A stretch of DNA of 64,000 nucleotides from assembly GCA_022264855.1 (NCBI GenBank), contig JABYQU010000005.1:1054001-1118000 (forward strand), in the 5' to 3' direction. Position 1 is the stretch's first letter, and each line of letters starts with the position of its first letter. This document shows positions 1-11,475 of this stretch, piece by piece. Below the pieces are notes generated by a model. The model was not told the origin of the DNA. It was given only the letters and a program-made list of their open reading frames with translations, and made no database searches. This DNA is from Lenzites betulinus. Taxonomy: Eukaryota > Basidiomycota > Agaricomycetes > Polyporales > Polyporaceae. The position numbers were made by a program, and so were the translations under genes.

Positions 1-560
1 GACGGGACCGAGGCGGGACGTGTATGAGCTTCAGTAATGCCTTAATGAACTTCGGCGTGACGTGCTGACAGATTTCGGCCCGAGCCGTTGCTGTGACCAG
101 GGTCCTCCGGAATTTGGCTTGTTCGGGATGCCTCCCCGGCCGGCGTAAGAAGCGAGCTTGCTGAAGTGGTGAACTTCGGTCCGGAGAGCAATCAAGGAAC
201 GGCGTGACGGCCAGGCAGAGTGTGACAGGGAGAGTGATGGCAAGGGACGAACAAGGGAAACGGATTGGGCGAGCCGACGCCAGCCAGCGACCGCCCTTCC
301 CCCTTCCTCCCCGCCCACGACCTCCCGACGCCCTCTCACGACGTCCCCCTGCTCCCCTCCGTCCCCGACGTCCTCGCGCCCCTCTCAGCGAACACCTGCG
401 CTCCTGCACACTGCCAACATTGCTAAGCCGCAGTCAGCCTCCACGTCCCAGTCCCCCAGTCCTTCTCTCTCACAAAGGCTACAAAGTCGCTTTCCTCCCG
501 ACGACTTCCCGCCCTTTCGACTGACCCCGACGTTTCTTCTGGCCTGGGGCCCGAGTACCG
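1..560 (+). promoter_or_regulatory. Upstream region and 5' leader of the G-alpha gene
   Basis: There is no convincing gene here. From about 290 to 540 the plus strand is strongly pyrimidine-rich (long C/T runs), a pattern common just upstream of transcription starts in filamentous fungi, and it leads directly into the G-alpha start codon at 561. I see no clear TATA box. The reading frames on both strands are Arg/Pro/Ser-rich low-complexity products of the base bias. Confidence 0.45.
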
Positions 561-2211
561 ATGGGCAACTGCGTGTCCACCCAGGACCGCGAGGCGCAGA
601 TGCGCTCGCAGGAGATAGATAAGCAGATCGAGGAGGACTCACGCAAGCTCAAGAAGGAGTGCAAGATTCTCCTCCTTGGCTCTGGCGAGTCGGGCAAGAG
701 CACGATCGTCAAGCAGATGAAGATCATCCACCAGAACGGCTACACCCCAGAGGAGCGCAACCAGTACCGCACAACCATCTACAAGAACCTCCTCGACTCC
801 GCACATCACATCATCCTCGCCATGCGCAAGCTCGGCATGGACTGTGCGGACCCCACAAATCGTGCGCGGACAGAGAAGATTCTCGACTACCTCGTCAACC
901 CCGCCCCGACTTTCTACTTCTCGGAAGAGATGGCGCGCGCGATCTTCGACCTCTGGAAAGACCCCATCATCCCCACGATAATGGACCATAGTAGCGAGTT
1001 CTACCTGATGGACAGTGCGAGCTAGTGAGTGTTCTTTCTCTCGCGACCTTTTTCGTGTTGGTGGCGTCCTATCTGGGAGGGCTGCTCGTCTCGCTTGCCG
1101 ATGACGCCGCCACAAGTGAATGGCCTCGTCTTCAATTTGCAATGCGTTATGCGTTGGCTCTGTCAGAATCCGCCTGTTATCGACCCCCGAGGTCGATCTG
1201 AGCGTATGCTGAGCAGATTGATGGCCATGCGAGCTCCCCTCCCACGGACTGTCGGGCACCAGTCAGCTCCGACAGCACGGAGGTCACCAGTCATACTGCC
1301 TATCCTCCGGCGTGTTCGGGATGCCTCCAAGTGAGACACACAACAGTGACTCAGGTGTTCGCCGTTGCTGTTGGAATACCGCAGACTGGGGCATAACGTT
1401 TGCACAGCATGTGTTGTTGACAGAAGTTAACATGCTCTCCAGTTTCTTCACAGAGGCGTTACGAATAGGGACGCCAAACTACATCCCGACCGAGACCGAC
1501 GTGCTACGAGCACGAGCGACAAGTAGAGGCATCTCAGAAACAAGGTTTTCGCTGGGCCCTCTATCGTGAGTGAACACCGGCGCTGCGCTATCCGGCACAA
1601 GAAACTTTGGATTGACGCTCTGGTGCAGAATACACATGTTCGACGTCGGTGGCCAGCGATCAGAACGAAAGAAATGGATACACTGTTTTGAGAGCGTAAC
1701 AAGTATCATTTTCTGCACAGCGTTGAGCGAGTACGACCAGGTGCTGCTGGAGGACCGGAATCAGGTACGTTTCCACACTTGCGCCTGCAGCTGAAGCTGA
1801 CCTTCGCATTCGCTTGCAGAAACGAATGCAAGAGTCGCTCATCCTCTTCGAGAGCGTTATCAACTCGAGATGGTTCCTCAGAACATCGATCATTCTGTTC
1901 CTGAACAAGATCGACGTCTTCAAGAGCAAGCTACCAAAGGTACCTCTGGAACGATATTTCCCGGAGTACACGGGTGGGCCCGACATCAACAAGGCGGCGA
2001 AGTACATCCTATGGCGATTTATGCAGGCAAATCGAGCGCGGTTGAGCGTGTACCCACAGTGAGTGTGTTTCGGGACTCGCTGTTGGGCTTGTAGCTAAAC
2101 GTTTGGCCCAGTCTAACACAGGCGACTGATACGTCGAATATTCGGCTGGTCTTCGCTGCCGTGAAGGAGACAATATTGCAGAATGCATTGAAGGACTCTG
2201 GTATCCTCTGA
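561..2211 (+). CDS. Heterotrimeric G-protein alpha subunit, fungal group III type
   Basis: GTP-binding alpha subunit that couples seven-helix receptors to effectors at the plasma membrane; fungal group III members usually feed the cAMP/PKA pathway. Exons by reading: 561-1024, 1443-1565, 1629-1764, 1820-2058, 2112-2211; together 1062 nt, 353 residues, the normal family length. It starts MGNCVST, giving Gly2 for myristoylation and Cys4 for palmitoylation. Seen in order: P-loop GSGESGKS (about 40-47), switch [24 protein letters not shown], the TQATDT loop, and the C-terminus KDSGIL, which lacks the Cys of pertussis-toxin substrates. Intron 1 is long (418 nt); the others are 53-63 nt. Oddity: switch I reads RARATSRGI rather than the near-universal RARTKTTGI, so the Mg-coordinating Thr is Ser. 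Agaricomycetes carry several G-alpha paralogs and this may be a diverged one. Confidence 0.96.
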
Positions 2212-3631
2212 TTACCCTCCCCCGGATATTGGGGAGGTGATAAGGGTTTTCTGTGTTACCATCATCATGCTCGGTGAGACGTCTCTAAACACCCGCTCGA
2301 CAACATACTCATCCCTGACATTGAATAGAGTCCTCATTCCAGCGTCGCCGTGCCATCCACATCTGCATTCGTCCGTCCACTCATTCACGACCCTGCCTCC
2401 GTCTGTACCCACCACGCACATCATGTCTCGACTCGCATTGGCATCCATCCCATCTCCTAGGCTCGTTCTCGCCCATTCATTCATGATCTCGTCGCTTTTG
2501 TCTGTTGTCGCCTCATCCTGCATCGACGCCCCCTCTTACCCCACACACCACGCCTGCCCGCCGCCCGTATCGGTGCTGCGCTGTCCCTGCGGTGGCGCTG
2601 CCTGTCTCCTCTTCGGCGGCGTCTTGTAATCATCTACGATCCCCGCCACCTCTTCTCGGACACATCCATCCTCTCCCCGGACTGTCCGATGTAGTCATTA
2701 ATCCGTGACCTTCGCGGGTGCATACAGAGGGGTCGATGCCGTCGACGGGCACGTCTGGCCGGTCATTCACACGCTGCTCTCAACCTGGCCTCATGATGCG
2801 CATCGAGTCTCCCCCCATGCAGTGCTTCGCTGCACTCTGCACCCGTGGTCCTCTCCCTACGTCCGTCTCGCGCCAGCTTCATCTCTACCACCGCATTTTG
2901 CGGTGTCTACCATAGACATTGGTCCGTACGCTCCCGCCCCCTACTTACGTAGTCAACCACCGACCCCGCCGAATTCCATTTCATGTCCGCCTTCACCTCA
3001 CCTTCAGCGCCTTCATCTTCAGCCCTATCTTATTCTCGATCTCCCTTCCTCGCCGCCGCACGCTGGAGCAGCGCTCGCCCGCGCGCCGCGCCGGGCGGCG
3101 GCGACAGTGTACATATCGCACATCTTTACGGCCGCGGCCTCCGCCCCTTCCGCCCTTTCTACCTTTCTACCTCCATCCTCACTCCCTCCCTCCCTCCTTT
3201 CCTGCCTTACTTTTCTCTGCAAGTTGCATCTCCCGTCCCGCCCCCCTCCCCGCCCTCGCGACATCCCCCGCCGCGCCCGGTCGCCCGCGTCTCGCTGTCT
3301 GTCTGCCGTCCCCGCGCCCCCCGTTTGCCTTACCTTACGTTGTGCTACTGCTCCATTTCCGTTCCGCTCTCTACCTGGTGGGCTCCTGTTCCGTGGAAAA
3401 TGTACCAGTACGTATAGATAATCTGAACGTTTGCAACGGTGAATGAAGGGTGTGGCGACACTTGATACTAGGGACTGGATCGAGGCTGCCCAGCTGCTAG
3501 CCACGGCGTGTCAAGTCTTTAGAGACGAAAACAAACGGCGGCTCAGGTTCAGTACTCTACAGTGTTGGGTCAGGCTGACATGAATATTGCACACAAGATG
3601 ACGATGCGCCGAAACAGTGCTAGAAAAACGC
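2212..3631. other. Intergenic region, pyrimidine-rich, no gene seen
   Basis: Between the G-alpha stop and the 3' end of the F-box gene the plus strand is C/T-rich throughout, especially 2900-3400 (runs of CCT and CCTCC). Reading frames up to 238 codons exist here (for example 2705-3421), but their products are Pro/Ser/Arg/Leu low-complexity strings without a domain, as expected from biased composition. I see no RNA gene or repeat element. Confidence 0.5.
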
Positions 3632-5287
3632 TTAGCTTTCTGTCGTTCGCAACGCGCGCTGGCCTCTATGATACATCTCCAAAAACGCCTCGCGATCAAG
3701 CGTCCCCCCGTCTTCATCCACCCAATGACTGTACAGGTTCCCCGCAGTCTTGCATTCGAAGTAGCGAGGGTCGGATACGCCTTCCGGTGTAGTAGTGTCT
3801 ATATCTTCGTCCTCGTCCTCGTCCTCTGCATCCCCCTCCGATCCCTCGTCCTCTTCCTCGTCATACTCCTCAGACTCCTCAAAAGGGTCCTCAGGGGGTA
3901 CGGGATGGCACACGACTGGGTCATAGCCCGAGAGATGCATCTCCTCCTCACCGGGATTGATCATGACAGCCGTGGCTGCCAGCGCGCCCTCGCTCAGCAC
4001 GCCCCACGCAGTCTGGAGCACGCGTGTAGCTGGAAAGCGCCGCCACAGACCCTCGGTCCCGTCCACCGCTGCGGGGTGGCAGATGCGCGGCCATTCCAGC
4101 GTCGACGCGCTCAACCTTTCCTCGAACCTGTCACCCGGGGACACCGCGAGGACGCGCATGCGCTCGAGCTGTGGGACGTCGCTTTTCACGTCCAGCCTAC
4201 GCGCTTGTGCAGTCCGGACTAGGTGCGGGGTATATGGCCCCCAGAAATCGATGAAGCGCAGGGTGGGGGAGCAGATTGGGAACCGCTGGAGCTCGCTGCC
4301 GTCGAGGACGAGGTGCTCGAGCCGGGGGCAGGCCTCCCCGAGATCCTCGAAGATGTCCGACGGCTCAGAGCGGGTGGAGTTCCTGGTGTGCAGGTGCAGG
4401 TATGTGAGGTTTTCGCCGTGCTGGTGCAGGAACGTGTCGATGTTGTCGACGTAGGCGTTGGTGATGGTGAGCGCTCGGAGCGGCGCGTTCCTGACGGACT
4501 GGCAGATGTACTTCACGAACCAGCTCTCGTGCACGTCGGCGTTCGCAGGACCACTGTGGGTGAGGTCTTCGACGTAGCGGAGGTCCGGTGGATCGGGCCG
4601 CTCCAAGAGTCTTGTTCTGCAGTCCCTTGATACGCATATGCATGAGAGCTTGAGCTTGAGCGTTGTGAGCCGCGACGCCGTTGAGGCATATACGAGGAAT
4701 GCATCGAGCGCCTCCATTTCGCATGAGTTCTCGATCCTGAAGGCGAGATCGAGAGAATATAGCGCATGGGCGACAGGAGAATGCAGCGCCCCGTAGAACG
4801 GAACACCCGCGCTGGCCCCTCCGAGCAGCCATGAAAGGTGGAACGGGTCAGGGACTCGTTCCGCTGAATGTGGGCGAAGGGCGAAGTCCGAGTGTGGACG
4901 GTAGGAGAACGCCCCGAGTGCCGTGCATCGCTGCATGATGAGGTCCAGTTCTTCCCGGACGACCTCGGCGAAGGGTTCCCACACCACACACGAGTCGATG
5001 CGGAGGCGGTGGATGAGCCGCGCAAGGCTGTCTGCGGACGGCGTGCGTGCCGGGTCGAGTGTGCGGGCGAGAGCCGGAATCTGGCCCATGCGGCGGAGGA
5101 CGATGTCGCGGTAGAGGACCTCGGTGGCGGGAGCGGCGAAGGCCCTGCATGTGAGGGTGAGAGCCTTGCGCGTGCGGAATGAGATCATCCAAGCGCTGTG
5201 AGGGCCTGCGGTTATCGCCGGGTCGTATGCATAGATAGGCGGCACCGTGAGCTGAAAGATGTGTAGGAGGACTTCTGCGGGGAGCAT
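3632..5287 (-). CDS. F-box protein with acidic C-terminal region
   Basis: Single-exon reading frame of 551 residues. It opens with an F-box (MLPAEVLLHIFQL, then TCRAFAAPATEVLYRDI at about 45-62), the motif that binds Skp1 in SCF ubiquitin ligases. The middle holds Leu-rich segments (LTTLKLKLS, LRALTITNA, LTYLHLH, LEHLVLDGSEL) that look like the degenerate leucine-rich repeats common in mushroom F-box proteins and would form the substrate-binding part. Near the C-terminus is a dense acidic stretch of Asp/Glu of about 35 residues, followed by a final 45 or so residues of ordinary composition. The start chosen is the Met at the head of the F-box; a short upstream exon on the same strand (5345-5551 contains an open frame) cannot be excluded. 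Substrate unknown. Confidence 0.85.
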   Translation of the reverse strand: MLPAEVLLHIFQLTVPPIYAYDPAITAGPHSAWMISFRTRKALTLTCRAFAAPATEVLYRDIVLRRMGQIPALARTLDPARTPSADSLARLIHRLRIDSCVVWEPFAEVVREELDLIMQRCTALGAFSYRPHSDFALRPHSAERVPDPFHLSWLLGGASAGVPFYGALHSPVAHALYSLDLAFRIENSCEMEALDAFLVYASTASRLTTLKLKLSCICVSRDCRTRLLERPDPPDLRYVEDLTHSGPANADVHESWFVKYICQSVRNAPLRALTITNAYVDNIDTFLHQHGENLTYLHLHTRNSTRSEPSDIFEDLGEACPRLEHLVLDGSELQRFPICSPTLRFIDFWGPYTPHLVRTAQARRLDVKSDVPQLERMRVLAVSPGDRFEERLSASTLEWPRICHPAAVDGTEGLWRRFPATRVLQTAWGVLSEGALAATAVMINPGEEEMHLSGYDPVVCHPVPPEDPFEESEEYDEEEDEGSEGDAEDEDEDEDIDTTTPEGVSDPRYFECKTAGNLYSHWVDEDGGTLDREAFLEMYHRGQRALRTTES

Positions 5288-6659
5288 TTGGAAGGCGGAC
5301 TTGCGGAGTACGTGCGGAGGTACGACCTGTTGTGAGCACGCTGCTTAGCGAGATGGACAGCACGCTTTGAGAGGATGTGGTCCCACTGATTGAGCGCTCG
5401 TATCTTCAGAGTCGTGAACTTTGCGTGTCGCATGTTGTAACGCCCTGGCTATTTCCTCAGCAATAATATTGTCTACGTCGGACGTGTAGTGTTCAGAGAC
5501 CATTGTTGTTGTCCACGTCTCCGGAATGGCGTTCCTCGGAGCGTAATTCAAGCGTACTATGATAGGATCTTGGAATTCCGTAAACTCTCAGCCACATGTC
5601 TGAACAGGCATTGGGAAGCTGACCTCTTCAAGCGGGAAAGACTCTTGGAATTACTGTGTGCGGATAGTAGCCGTCCGAGACGCACGGTGCGATGGCCCTC
5701 GATACGGTGATGTCTGTAGGATGAGGAAGAGTGCGAGCCACATCACTACTCTCGGTGGCAGTGCCGGAGTACATCGCCAAGAAGGGAAATGACAGCTACC
5801 TGATCCACTGGTTCACGTTTATGACATCTGGTTATGGGGCCCGTTGCAGTGATATTAATGGGTGCAACAGAATAATGCAATGGTATTGTGTTACATAACC
5901 GCATTGCAAAAAGGCAGCAATATCGAAGGAATATCGCAGCAACACATAGTTACTACCGGAGTACTAATGCTACTACGTTTGCTAGACTCTTCAAACAACG
6001 ATTGTGCGGGGAACGTTGCTATCAACAAAGTTGAGCCATTCGAGGAGAGTGATCAAGGGTGGGCGGCCACTGCTAATGGTGGTCTGTGAATGCAGATGAT
6101 CACACTGCTAATGGTGGTCTGTGAATGCAGATGATCATGCGGCGGAAACCTATGAGTGCTGGACACCGGCGCTTCGAACACGACTGCATGGCAATGCGTG
6201 CTCTGGTTGGCTGGAGCAGCCCGCCCTCCTCCTCCGTCTCCTACTCACTTTGTAGACGCAGTAGTTTTGTATGTACGCGAACAGTATTCCGGTGTAATCA
6301 GATCCTTTCGTACATCAATGTTGAAACGTAAAGACATCAAGTTCGCTCTCAGAATCATCCGAATCATCATATGATAACTGCTGCTCCCTTTGGGATGACT
6401 GTCTACCTTCGTTTATCGCTCGTGCAGCGTTTTATGACATTATCATGGTGTTCATGCACCTGTTGCAAGGGCTTGCAAGGGACACGGTGAATCAGGGTCT
6501 GCGCCAACGAGTTTAAGTAGCCGTACATCGCCACCGGGACCGGCAGAGAGTAAGCCGGGCCGGGACGCTCAGGGACGCACGGAGATCCCAGCCTGATCCA
6601 GCTGTTCCCAGCAGTATACTACCAGCGTCGTACGGATTACGCCTTAACCTCGTACCACC
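5288..6659. other. Intergenic region between divergent F-box and thioesterase genes
   Basis: This holds the promoters of the minus-strand F-box gene and the plus-strand thioesterase gene. It is more AT-rich than the genes. No reading frame above about 75 codons looks coding. The only clear structure is a perfect 35-base tandem duplication at 6068-6137, annotated separately. No obvious TATA box lies near the thioesterase start. Confidence 0.5.
6068..6137. repeat. Perfect 35-bp tandem duplication
   Basis: Two identical adjacent copies of a 35-base unit (6068-6102 and 6103-6137) beginning CACTGCTAATGGTGGTCTGT. Because they are identical the duplication looks recent, or is an assembly artefact. 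It lies in the intergenic space about 520 bases upstream of the thioesterase start. Confidence 0.9.
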
Positions 6660-7560
6660 ATGTTCCACAACTCTCTTCGTCGCCATCTGGCTAGCGCGGC
6701 GCGCCGCAGGACGGCGCCTATAGCCAGGTCATCGTCCACGACTGCAGGCCCCTCGTCGTCTATACGGAAGAACATTAGGCTTGTGGCGGGCGCGACTACC
6801 CTTGCAGCAGTGTCGTATTACCTAGGTGCTCTCTATCCTCCCGAGCTTGCGCGTCTTCTCGCTCCTCGAACGGCGCCTCCGCCGATCCACCCTGACGACC
6901 CCGCAGCGCTCGTGCATATTGCCGAGCTAGAGGATGAACTCCAACACTTACCAATGCTGGAAGCGCATCGGGCACGAGAGGACAAGGACTTGTGGTACGA
7001 GGCACGGCCATACTTGAGCCTGCCAGAGGAAAGGCGGGTGAACACCCTAACGGCGGGTACGCTAAAGGGTCCCGGGAAGCTCGCATTGCCGCCCCTGGTC
7101 AGGTCTCGACACGACGTGACGGAGAATTGGACTTTTATCCATGTCGGACGCGCACTGTGTGGACACGAAGGAGTCGTTCACGGCGGCCTGCTTGCGACTT
7201 TGTTGGACGAGAGTCTCGCGCGGGTGGTGCGTGATTTGTTGATAATCTCACGTTTCTGGACGCTAAATGACACCATTGCAGGCTATTCTCAACCTTCCCG
7301 AGAAGGTCGGCGTGACTGCCACTTTGAATATCAGCTACAAGGCTCCCACGCTTGCGCATCAGTTCATTGTGATCAAAGTGAAGCTGGACGAGGCGAAGGG
7401 CAGGAAGGCGCGGGTGTCTGCGACTGTCGAGGACATGGACGGTAAAGTCTTGGCAGAAGCAAAGTGCGTTCTCTTTCTTCCCCGTACGATAGACATCCCC
7501 GGGTTCCGTGACTGCGAAGCAATGCAGCGATTTTTCCCTGTTATTGGATGGTCCCGATAG
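6660..7560 (+). CDS. Hotdog-fold (4HBT/PaaI-like) thioesterase, probably mitochondrial
   Basis: Predicted acyl-CoA thioesterase: hydrolyses acyl-CoA to free acid and CoA. Two exons, 6660-7226 and 7282-7560, joined by a 55-nt intron, give 281 residues. The N-terminus is rich in Arg, Ser and Ala with no acidic residue in the first 60 or so, a typical mitochondrial targeting sequence, followed by a hydrophobic segment at about 41-59 (LVAGATTLAAVSYYLGALY) that could anchor it to the inner membrane. The hotdog signature follows: HEGVVHGGLLATLLDE at about 169-184, with the HGG loop and the Asp used by this family. The second exon gives the remaining strands (VTATLNISYKAP, VSATVEDMDGKVL). Resembles fungal FMP10/THEM4-like proteins in layout. 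Substrate cannot be read from sequence. Confidence 0.9.
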
Positions 7561-8546
7561 AGACGAGAGAAGCCATGCCGCTTCTTCCGCGTGTTTCGGA
7601 ATCTTGGGATGCCTGCCGCGCGCATGTTTTTTGAAAGATTCGGGCGTTAACAATACTCTTCTATCAGCGCACTCTTCGTCCAGCCCCGGTATGCCAAAAT
7701 GTTGAACTCAACTGCCGTGAGGCACATGCTCGGCGAGCCGCTACCATCGAAGGAGCCTACCGTTACTGGTACTATGGCACCGGTCACTGTGAAATTGCCC
7801 GGTGGTGCACAAACTTTGGTAGATAGTAGGAATCCATAGAAGGACTTCCAGACCCTTCCTGCTATTGTAAGGATCTATATGCTGGTCAATGCAGTTCGTT
7901 GCGGTGTTAGCTGACTCCCTCGGACAGTATCAATTGCTTAGAATGAATGATCACTTATGACATACGAGCCGCAGCATCTTCGATCTTTGAAATTCAGGTG
8001 AGAGATTTCGCGCATGGCTCACATGGAGCTCCCCGTTGGCGCGTGTGTCCGAAATAAACCCTGCCGTACCCTGGGAGGTTTGCCGAGGGTATGGTGCTCA
8101 TATGGCTCTGGCTAGTATTCCGCGCCATCCGTCATCTCAGAAGCTTCTTATTCCGCTTTCCGAGCTCGAAGAAGCTTGCTATCATCGATGAAAGGGTGCC
8201 GTGTGACCATCGCTTTAAGCGAGATATATTCCGCTCCCGCATTTGAATGCGAGAAGAGAAACAATAGATCAGCGCCCTTAATGTTCAGATACGGCGTCCG
8301 CGCGTACCTCTTTTCGCTACACCGCATAGAAGTACCGGTGATTTTAGGGGGCGCATGACTACTTTGGTGTGTTTTTCATGACGTATGTTTTGTCGCTAGA
8401 AGACTTACTCGTGTGTCTAGGTCCCTTTATCACCCGCCCATCGTCGGAGTGCAACAGACATAGGCGTCCGACCGTCGCGGTTGGCCGTGCTGGTCCGTCA
8501 TATATAAATGGCGTCGTAATGTATTGTCGAACACATAACCGTCGAC
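7561..8546. other. Intergenic region upstream of the O-methyltransferase
   Basis: No reading frame here looks coding and no RNA gene was recognised. It contains the 3' flank of the thioesterase gene and the promoter of the O-methyltransferase, including the TATA box annotated at 8501-8508. Confidence 0.5.
8501..8508 (+). promoter_or_regulatory. TATA box of the O-methyltransferase gene
   Basis: The sequence TATATAAA sits 39 bases upstream of the predicted start codon at 8547. The ATG overlapping its end (8508) would lie upstream of the transcript start, which supports the choice of the 8547 start. Confidence 0.6.
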
Positions 8547-10540
8547 ATGAGTTTTACCGCGCTCAGAGCCCTACACGCTGCCATAGGCACCGCGATCGAT
8601 GACCTTGAGCGCATCTACCAATCCCAGCCAGAGCCGCTGGACTTTCCACGTCTCGAGGATCCATACTATAGCACCGCGGCGCACTCTCCATCGGAGGAGC
8701 TCGCACACCGCCTCAACGACGAACCAGCCGTATCCCTCGCGTCTAAGAAGATCGTGGCCGCATGTGGTCAGCTCAGCGCCACGGTCAACAAGCCCTGGTA
8801 CGGGTTGATGGAAGCCATCCAGGCGGTAGGTCTGCGAGGTGCATCCAGTGGCGCAGTCCTTGACGCTGGTTTTAGACCCAACTTTCCGCCGCAATTCGGT
8901 TCCTGGAGGCTGCTCATATCCCCGAGATCTTACGGGAGGCGGGTCCCCAAGGGCTACACGTCAATGAGATCCACCGGTTGGTGACGGAGCTACGTTCCAA
9001 GGAGTCTCCGCCGGATCCTACCATCTTCACTACGGGTAGACTAGGTATGTCGTCAGCCAGCATGTAGGATGAGGACCTACTCAGACTGAACCCGATATCG
9101 TAGGTCATGTGCTTCGGCTGCTCGCGACGTCTCACTGGATTCAGGAAGTAACACCTGATGTGTTCGCGAACAACAGACGGTCATCATACATTGACACCGG
9201 CAAGACAGTTGACCAGCTACGTTCCGAGTCAGCCTCCTTTGTTATGTCGCTTTGGATGTGTTCTCATCATTTCTGATATAGCCCGCGTAAGAAATATCTC
9301 GACACCGATGGCGTCGCAGCGTTTTTGGGCATGACGTGAGCATTGATGTCCTCGCCTAGAAAAGATATTCATAATTGACCATCTCGACGCACAGTGGAGA
9401 CGAGACCGCGAAGTTCATGACCTACATGACCGAATGGCTCCTCCCGGACACCAGAACAGGCAGCCTCACTGTCGATACCAAAGGCGGCTTCGATCACGCA
9501 CGGGAGCCGATTGCGAAGGATGCAGGCGGCGCGGTGCACTACACAGCTCCCTTCAACCTCGCGTTCGACACGCAGCTCAACTTCTTCCCGTGGCTCGAGC
9601 TCCCGGAAAACCGCAACCGGCTAGAACGCTTCGGGCACGCGATGACCGGGACTCGGCAGTGGGAGACAAAGGAAGGCATTCTGTTTGGTGAGTACAGGGC
9701 ATGCTTTCTGTTAGCCCTCACGACTAACAGGTAATATGATGCAGGATTCCCATGGGCGGACCTTCCGCCGGAATCAATACTCGTCGATGTCGGCGGAGGG
9801 ATTGGATCCACCTCCTTGACGGCGGCGCAAGCGCACCCTCATATACAGGTGGTCGTCGAGGATCGGCCACAAGTGGTGGAGATAGCTGCCTCGGTACGCC
9901 GTCCCCACATGGTCACATGTGGAACGAAACTCACATTCATGATAATGGCAGTCCTGGGGTCCGACGTATGCACCGCTGTTCGACTCTGGGCGTATGTCAT
10001 TCCGCGTACGAGACCTCTTCGCGCCCTTCGAGCCGCTTCCCTCCGGCAAAGCGCCCGACGTCTTCCTGCTCCGCCTGGTCCTGCACGATTGGCAGGACGA
10101 GGATTCCCGAAAGTGCGTGCCTGTTCTCCTCTTGCGCCCATCGCATTACCTGACACGGCCTTCTTGCAGCATGTTGACCAAGCTCCGCGCCGCGGCGGGG
10201 CCCAACACGAAGCTTCTCATCGGGGACATGCTCCTCCCGTACGCGTGCGATGGCGAGGGTGCGTTCGTGGGCGCAGAGTCGCCTATCCTCCCGAACCTCG
10301 GCGTCGCGAACATCCACGGATACCTCATCGACATCATGGTACGTCCCGCATCTGCGCCTTCTGCGTATGTCCATGGAACAAGGACTGAGCCTGTGGTGAC
10401 AGATGACGGGTATGTTCGGCGCCAAGGAACGGACCGTCCATGAGATGTCCGAGCTCGCGTTGTCAGCGGGCTGGAAAGTGACCGATATCAGACGGTCCGC
10501 TGGGTCGGTGTGGGCGTATACAACAGCAGTTCCCGTCTGA
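8547..10540 (+). CDS. SAM-dependent O-methyltransferase, family 2 (plant/fungal COMT type)
   Basis: Transfers methyl from S-adenosylmethionine to a hydroxyl, usually on a phenol or polyketide. Nine exons by reading: 8547-8825, 8876-9044, 9104-9227, 9282-9335, 9395-9687, 9745-9893, 9952-10112, 10170-10338, 10403-10540; 1536 nt, 511 residues, all introns 50-64 nt. The exon 3-4 junction is the least certain. The N-terminal half has the winged-helix dimerisation part (FLEAAHIPEILREAG, TTGRLGHVLRLLATSHWI). The catalytic half has the SAM loop LVDVGGGIG (about 319-327) and LVLHDW with the catalytic-base His near 401, then a GDMLLP strand. Family 2 members act in fungal secondary metabolism (the sterigmatocystin methyltransferase is one) but also in detoxification. 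It lies in the same arm of the window as a flavin monooxygenase and an aldo-keto reductase; substrate unknown. Confidence 0.93.
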
Positions 10541-10814
10541 TTTACTCTATCCGAAGAAAGTACCTAGCGTGTCGTGTAGTATGATGTTGTACTGTAGTGA
10601 GGCGGACCACCAATTTGCCTTTGCGATGACTTTCGTTTCAGCATCGACGAGAAAGAAGGACGCTGACTTGCCATAATCCTTTTGCGGGCACTTGCGCTGC
10701 GGAATGAAAGAGGTTTTGTGGACAAGGCATGAATTCAAACAGTAACTTTACACAAGGCGAGAAGGAGGATACATGTGTGCAGTAGCAGCCATTGATAAAT
10801 TCTATCTACCCTGT

Positions 10815-11475
10815 CTACGCGCCGGTTTCCAGGGCACGCCTGCCACCACGGTTGACGGTCGTCTCACCGACTGTGCTGGTCTTAGTGAGCGTCGCCGTCG
10901 CCGTGTCGGTTGTGAAACTGGTCGAAGTCTTCGTCACGGTGGCGGGGACAGTGTCGGTGGTGTAAGATGTCGCCGTGCGCGTGATGGTGCTGGTGGTGAA
11001 GTCGGTGGAAGTTGCGCGAGCGGTAGTGGTGCGCGTGGAGGTGACGGTCGCCGTGCTTGTAGCGGTAGATGTCGACGTGCGGGTGACGGTCGAGGTCGAC
11101 GTGCTCGTGGCGAACAGAGTAGTGGTGACCGTGACCGTGGCACCCTGACGTGCGGCAAGGTCGCGCGGGTGGCGGGCCTCTTCGCGCTTGCGCTCGGGCG
11201 TCACCGTGGTGGTCGCGGTGTCGGTGAGTGTTATCGTGAAGGTCGGCGACAACGTCTGCGTCACGGTAGACGCGGAGGGGCAGGCAGAAACCGAGTTGGA
11301 GTACCCAGGGTTGGAGGGGTAGCCAGGGTACACGGGATACTCGTAACCGGAGTACTCTGTCGTGCACACATGAGAACACCGAAACATGTTTGCGAGGGCA
11401 GTGCTTACCTTGAGCTTGGATGCCCACGCAGAGAACGGCGAGCGCGCTGACGATGGCGAACTTCATCGAAGGCAT
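10815..11475 (-). CDS. Small secreted Thr/Ser-rich protein
   Basis: Two exons on the minus strand, 11475-11409 and 11356-10815, joined by a 52-nt phase-1 intron, give about 202 residues. Exon 1 is a signal peptide (MPSMKFAIVSALAVLCVGIQAQ). After it come a Tyr/Pro/Gly patch (GYEYPVYPGYPSNPGY), then alternating Thr-x-Thr runs broken by a basic segment (ERKREEARHPRDLAARQ) with dibasic sites that a Kex2-like protease could cut. There is no GPI signal or membrane span. The alternating pattern favours extended beta strands and heavy O-mannosylation, so a cell-wall or matrix role is plausible but is inference. It has a divergent paralog at 13060-13644 with the same layout. No known family recognised. 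Confidence 0.75.

Noticed and set aside
121..1330. Repeated GTTCGGGATGCCTCC at about 122 and 1315
   Set aside because: Only 15 bases shared with no flanking similarity; probably chance, not a duplicated element in intron 1.
2705..3421. Open frame of 238 codons
   Set aside because: Product is Pro/Ser/Leu low complexity in a C/T-rich stretch; overlapping frames of similar length exist, so composition explains it.
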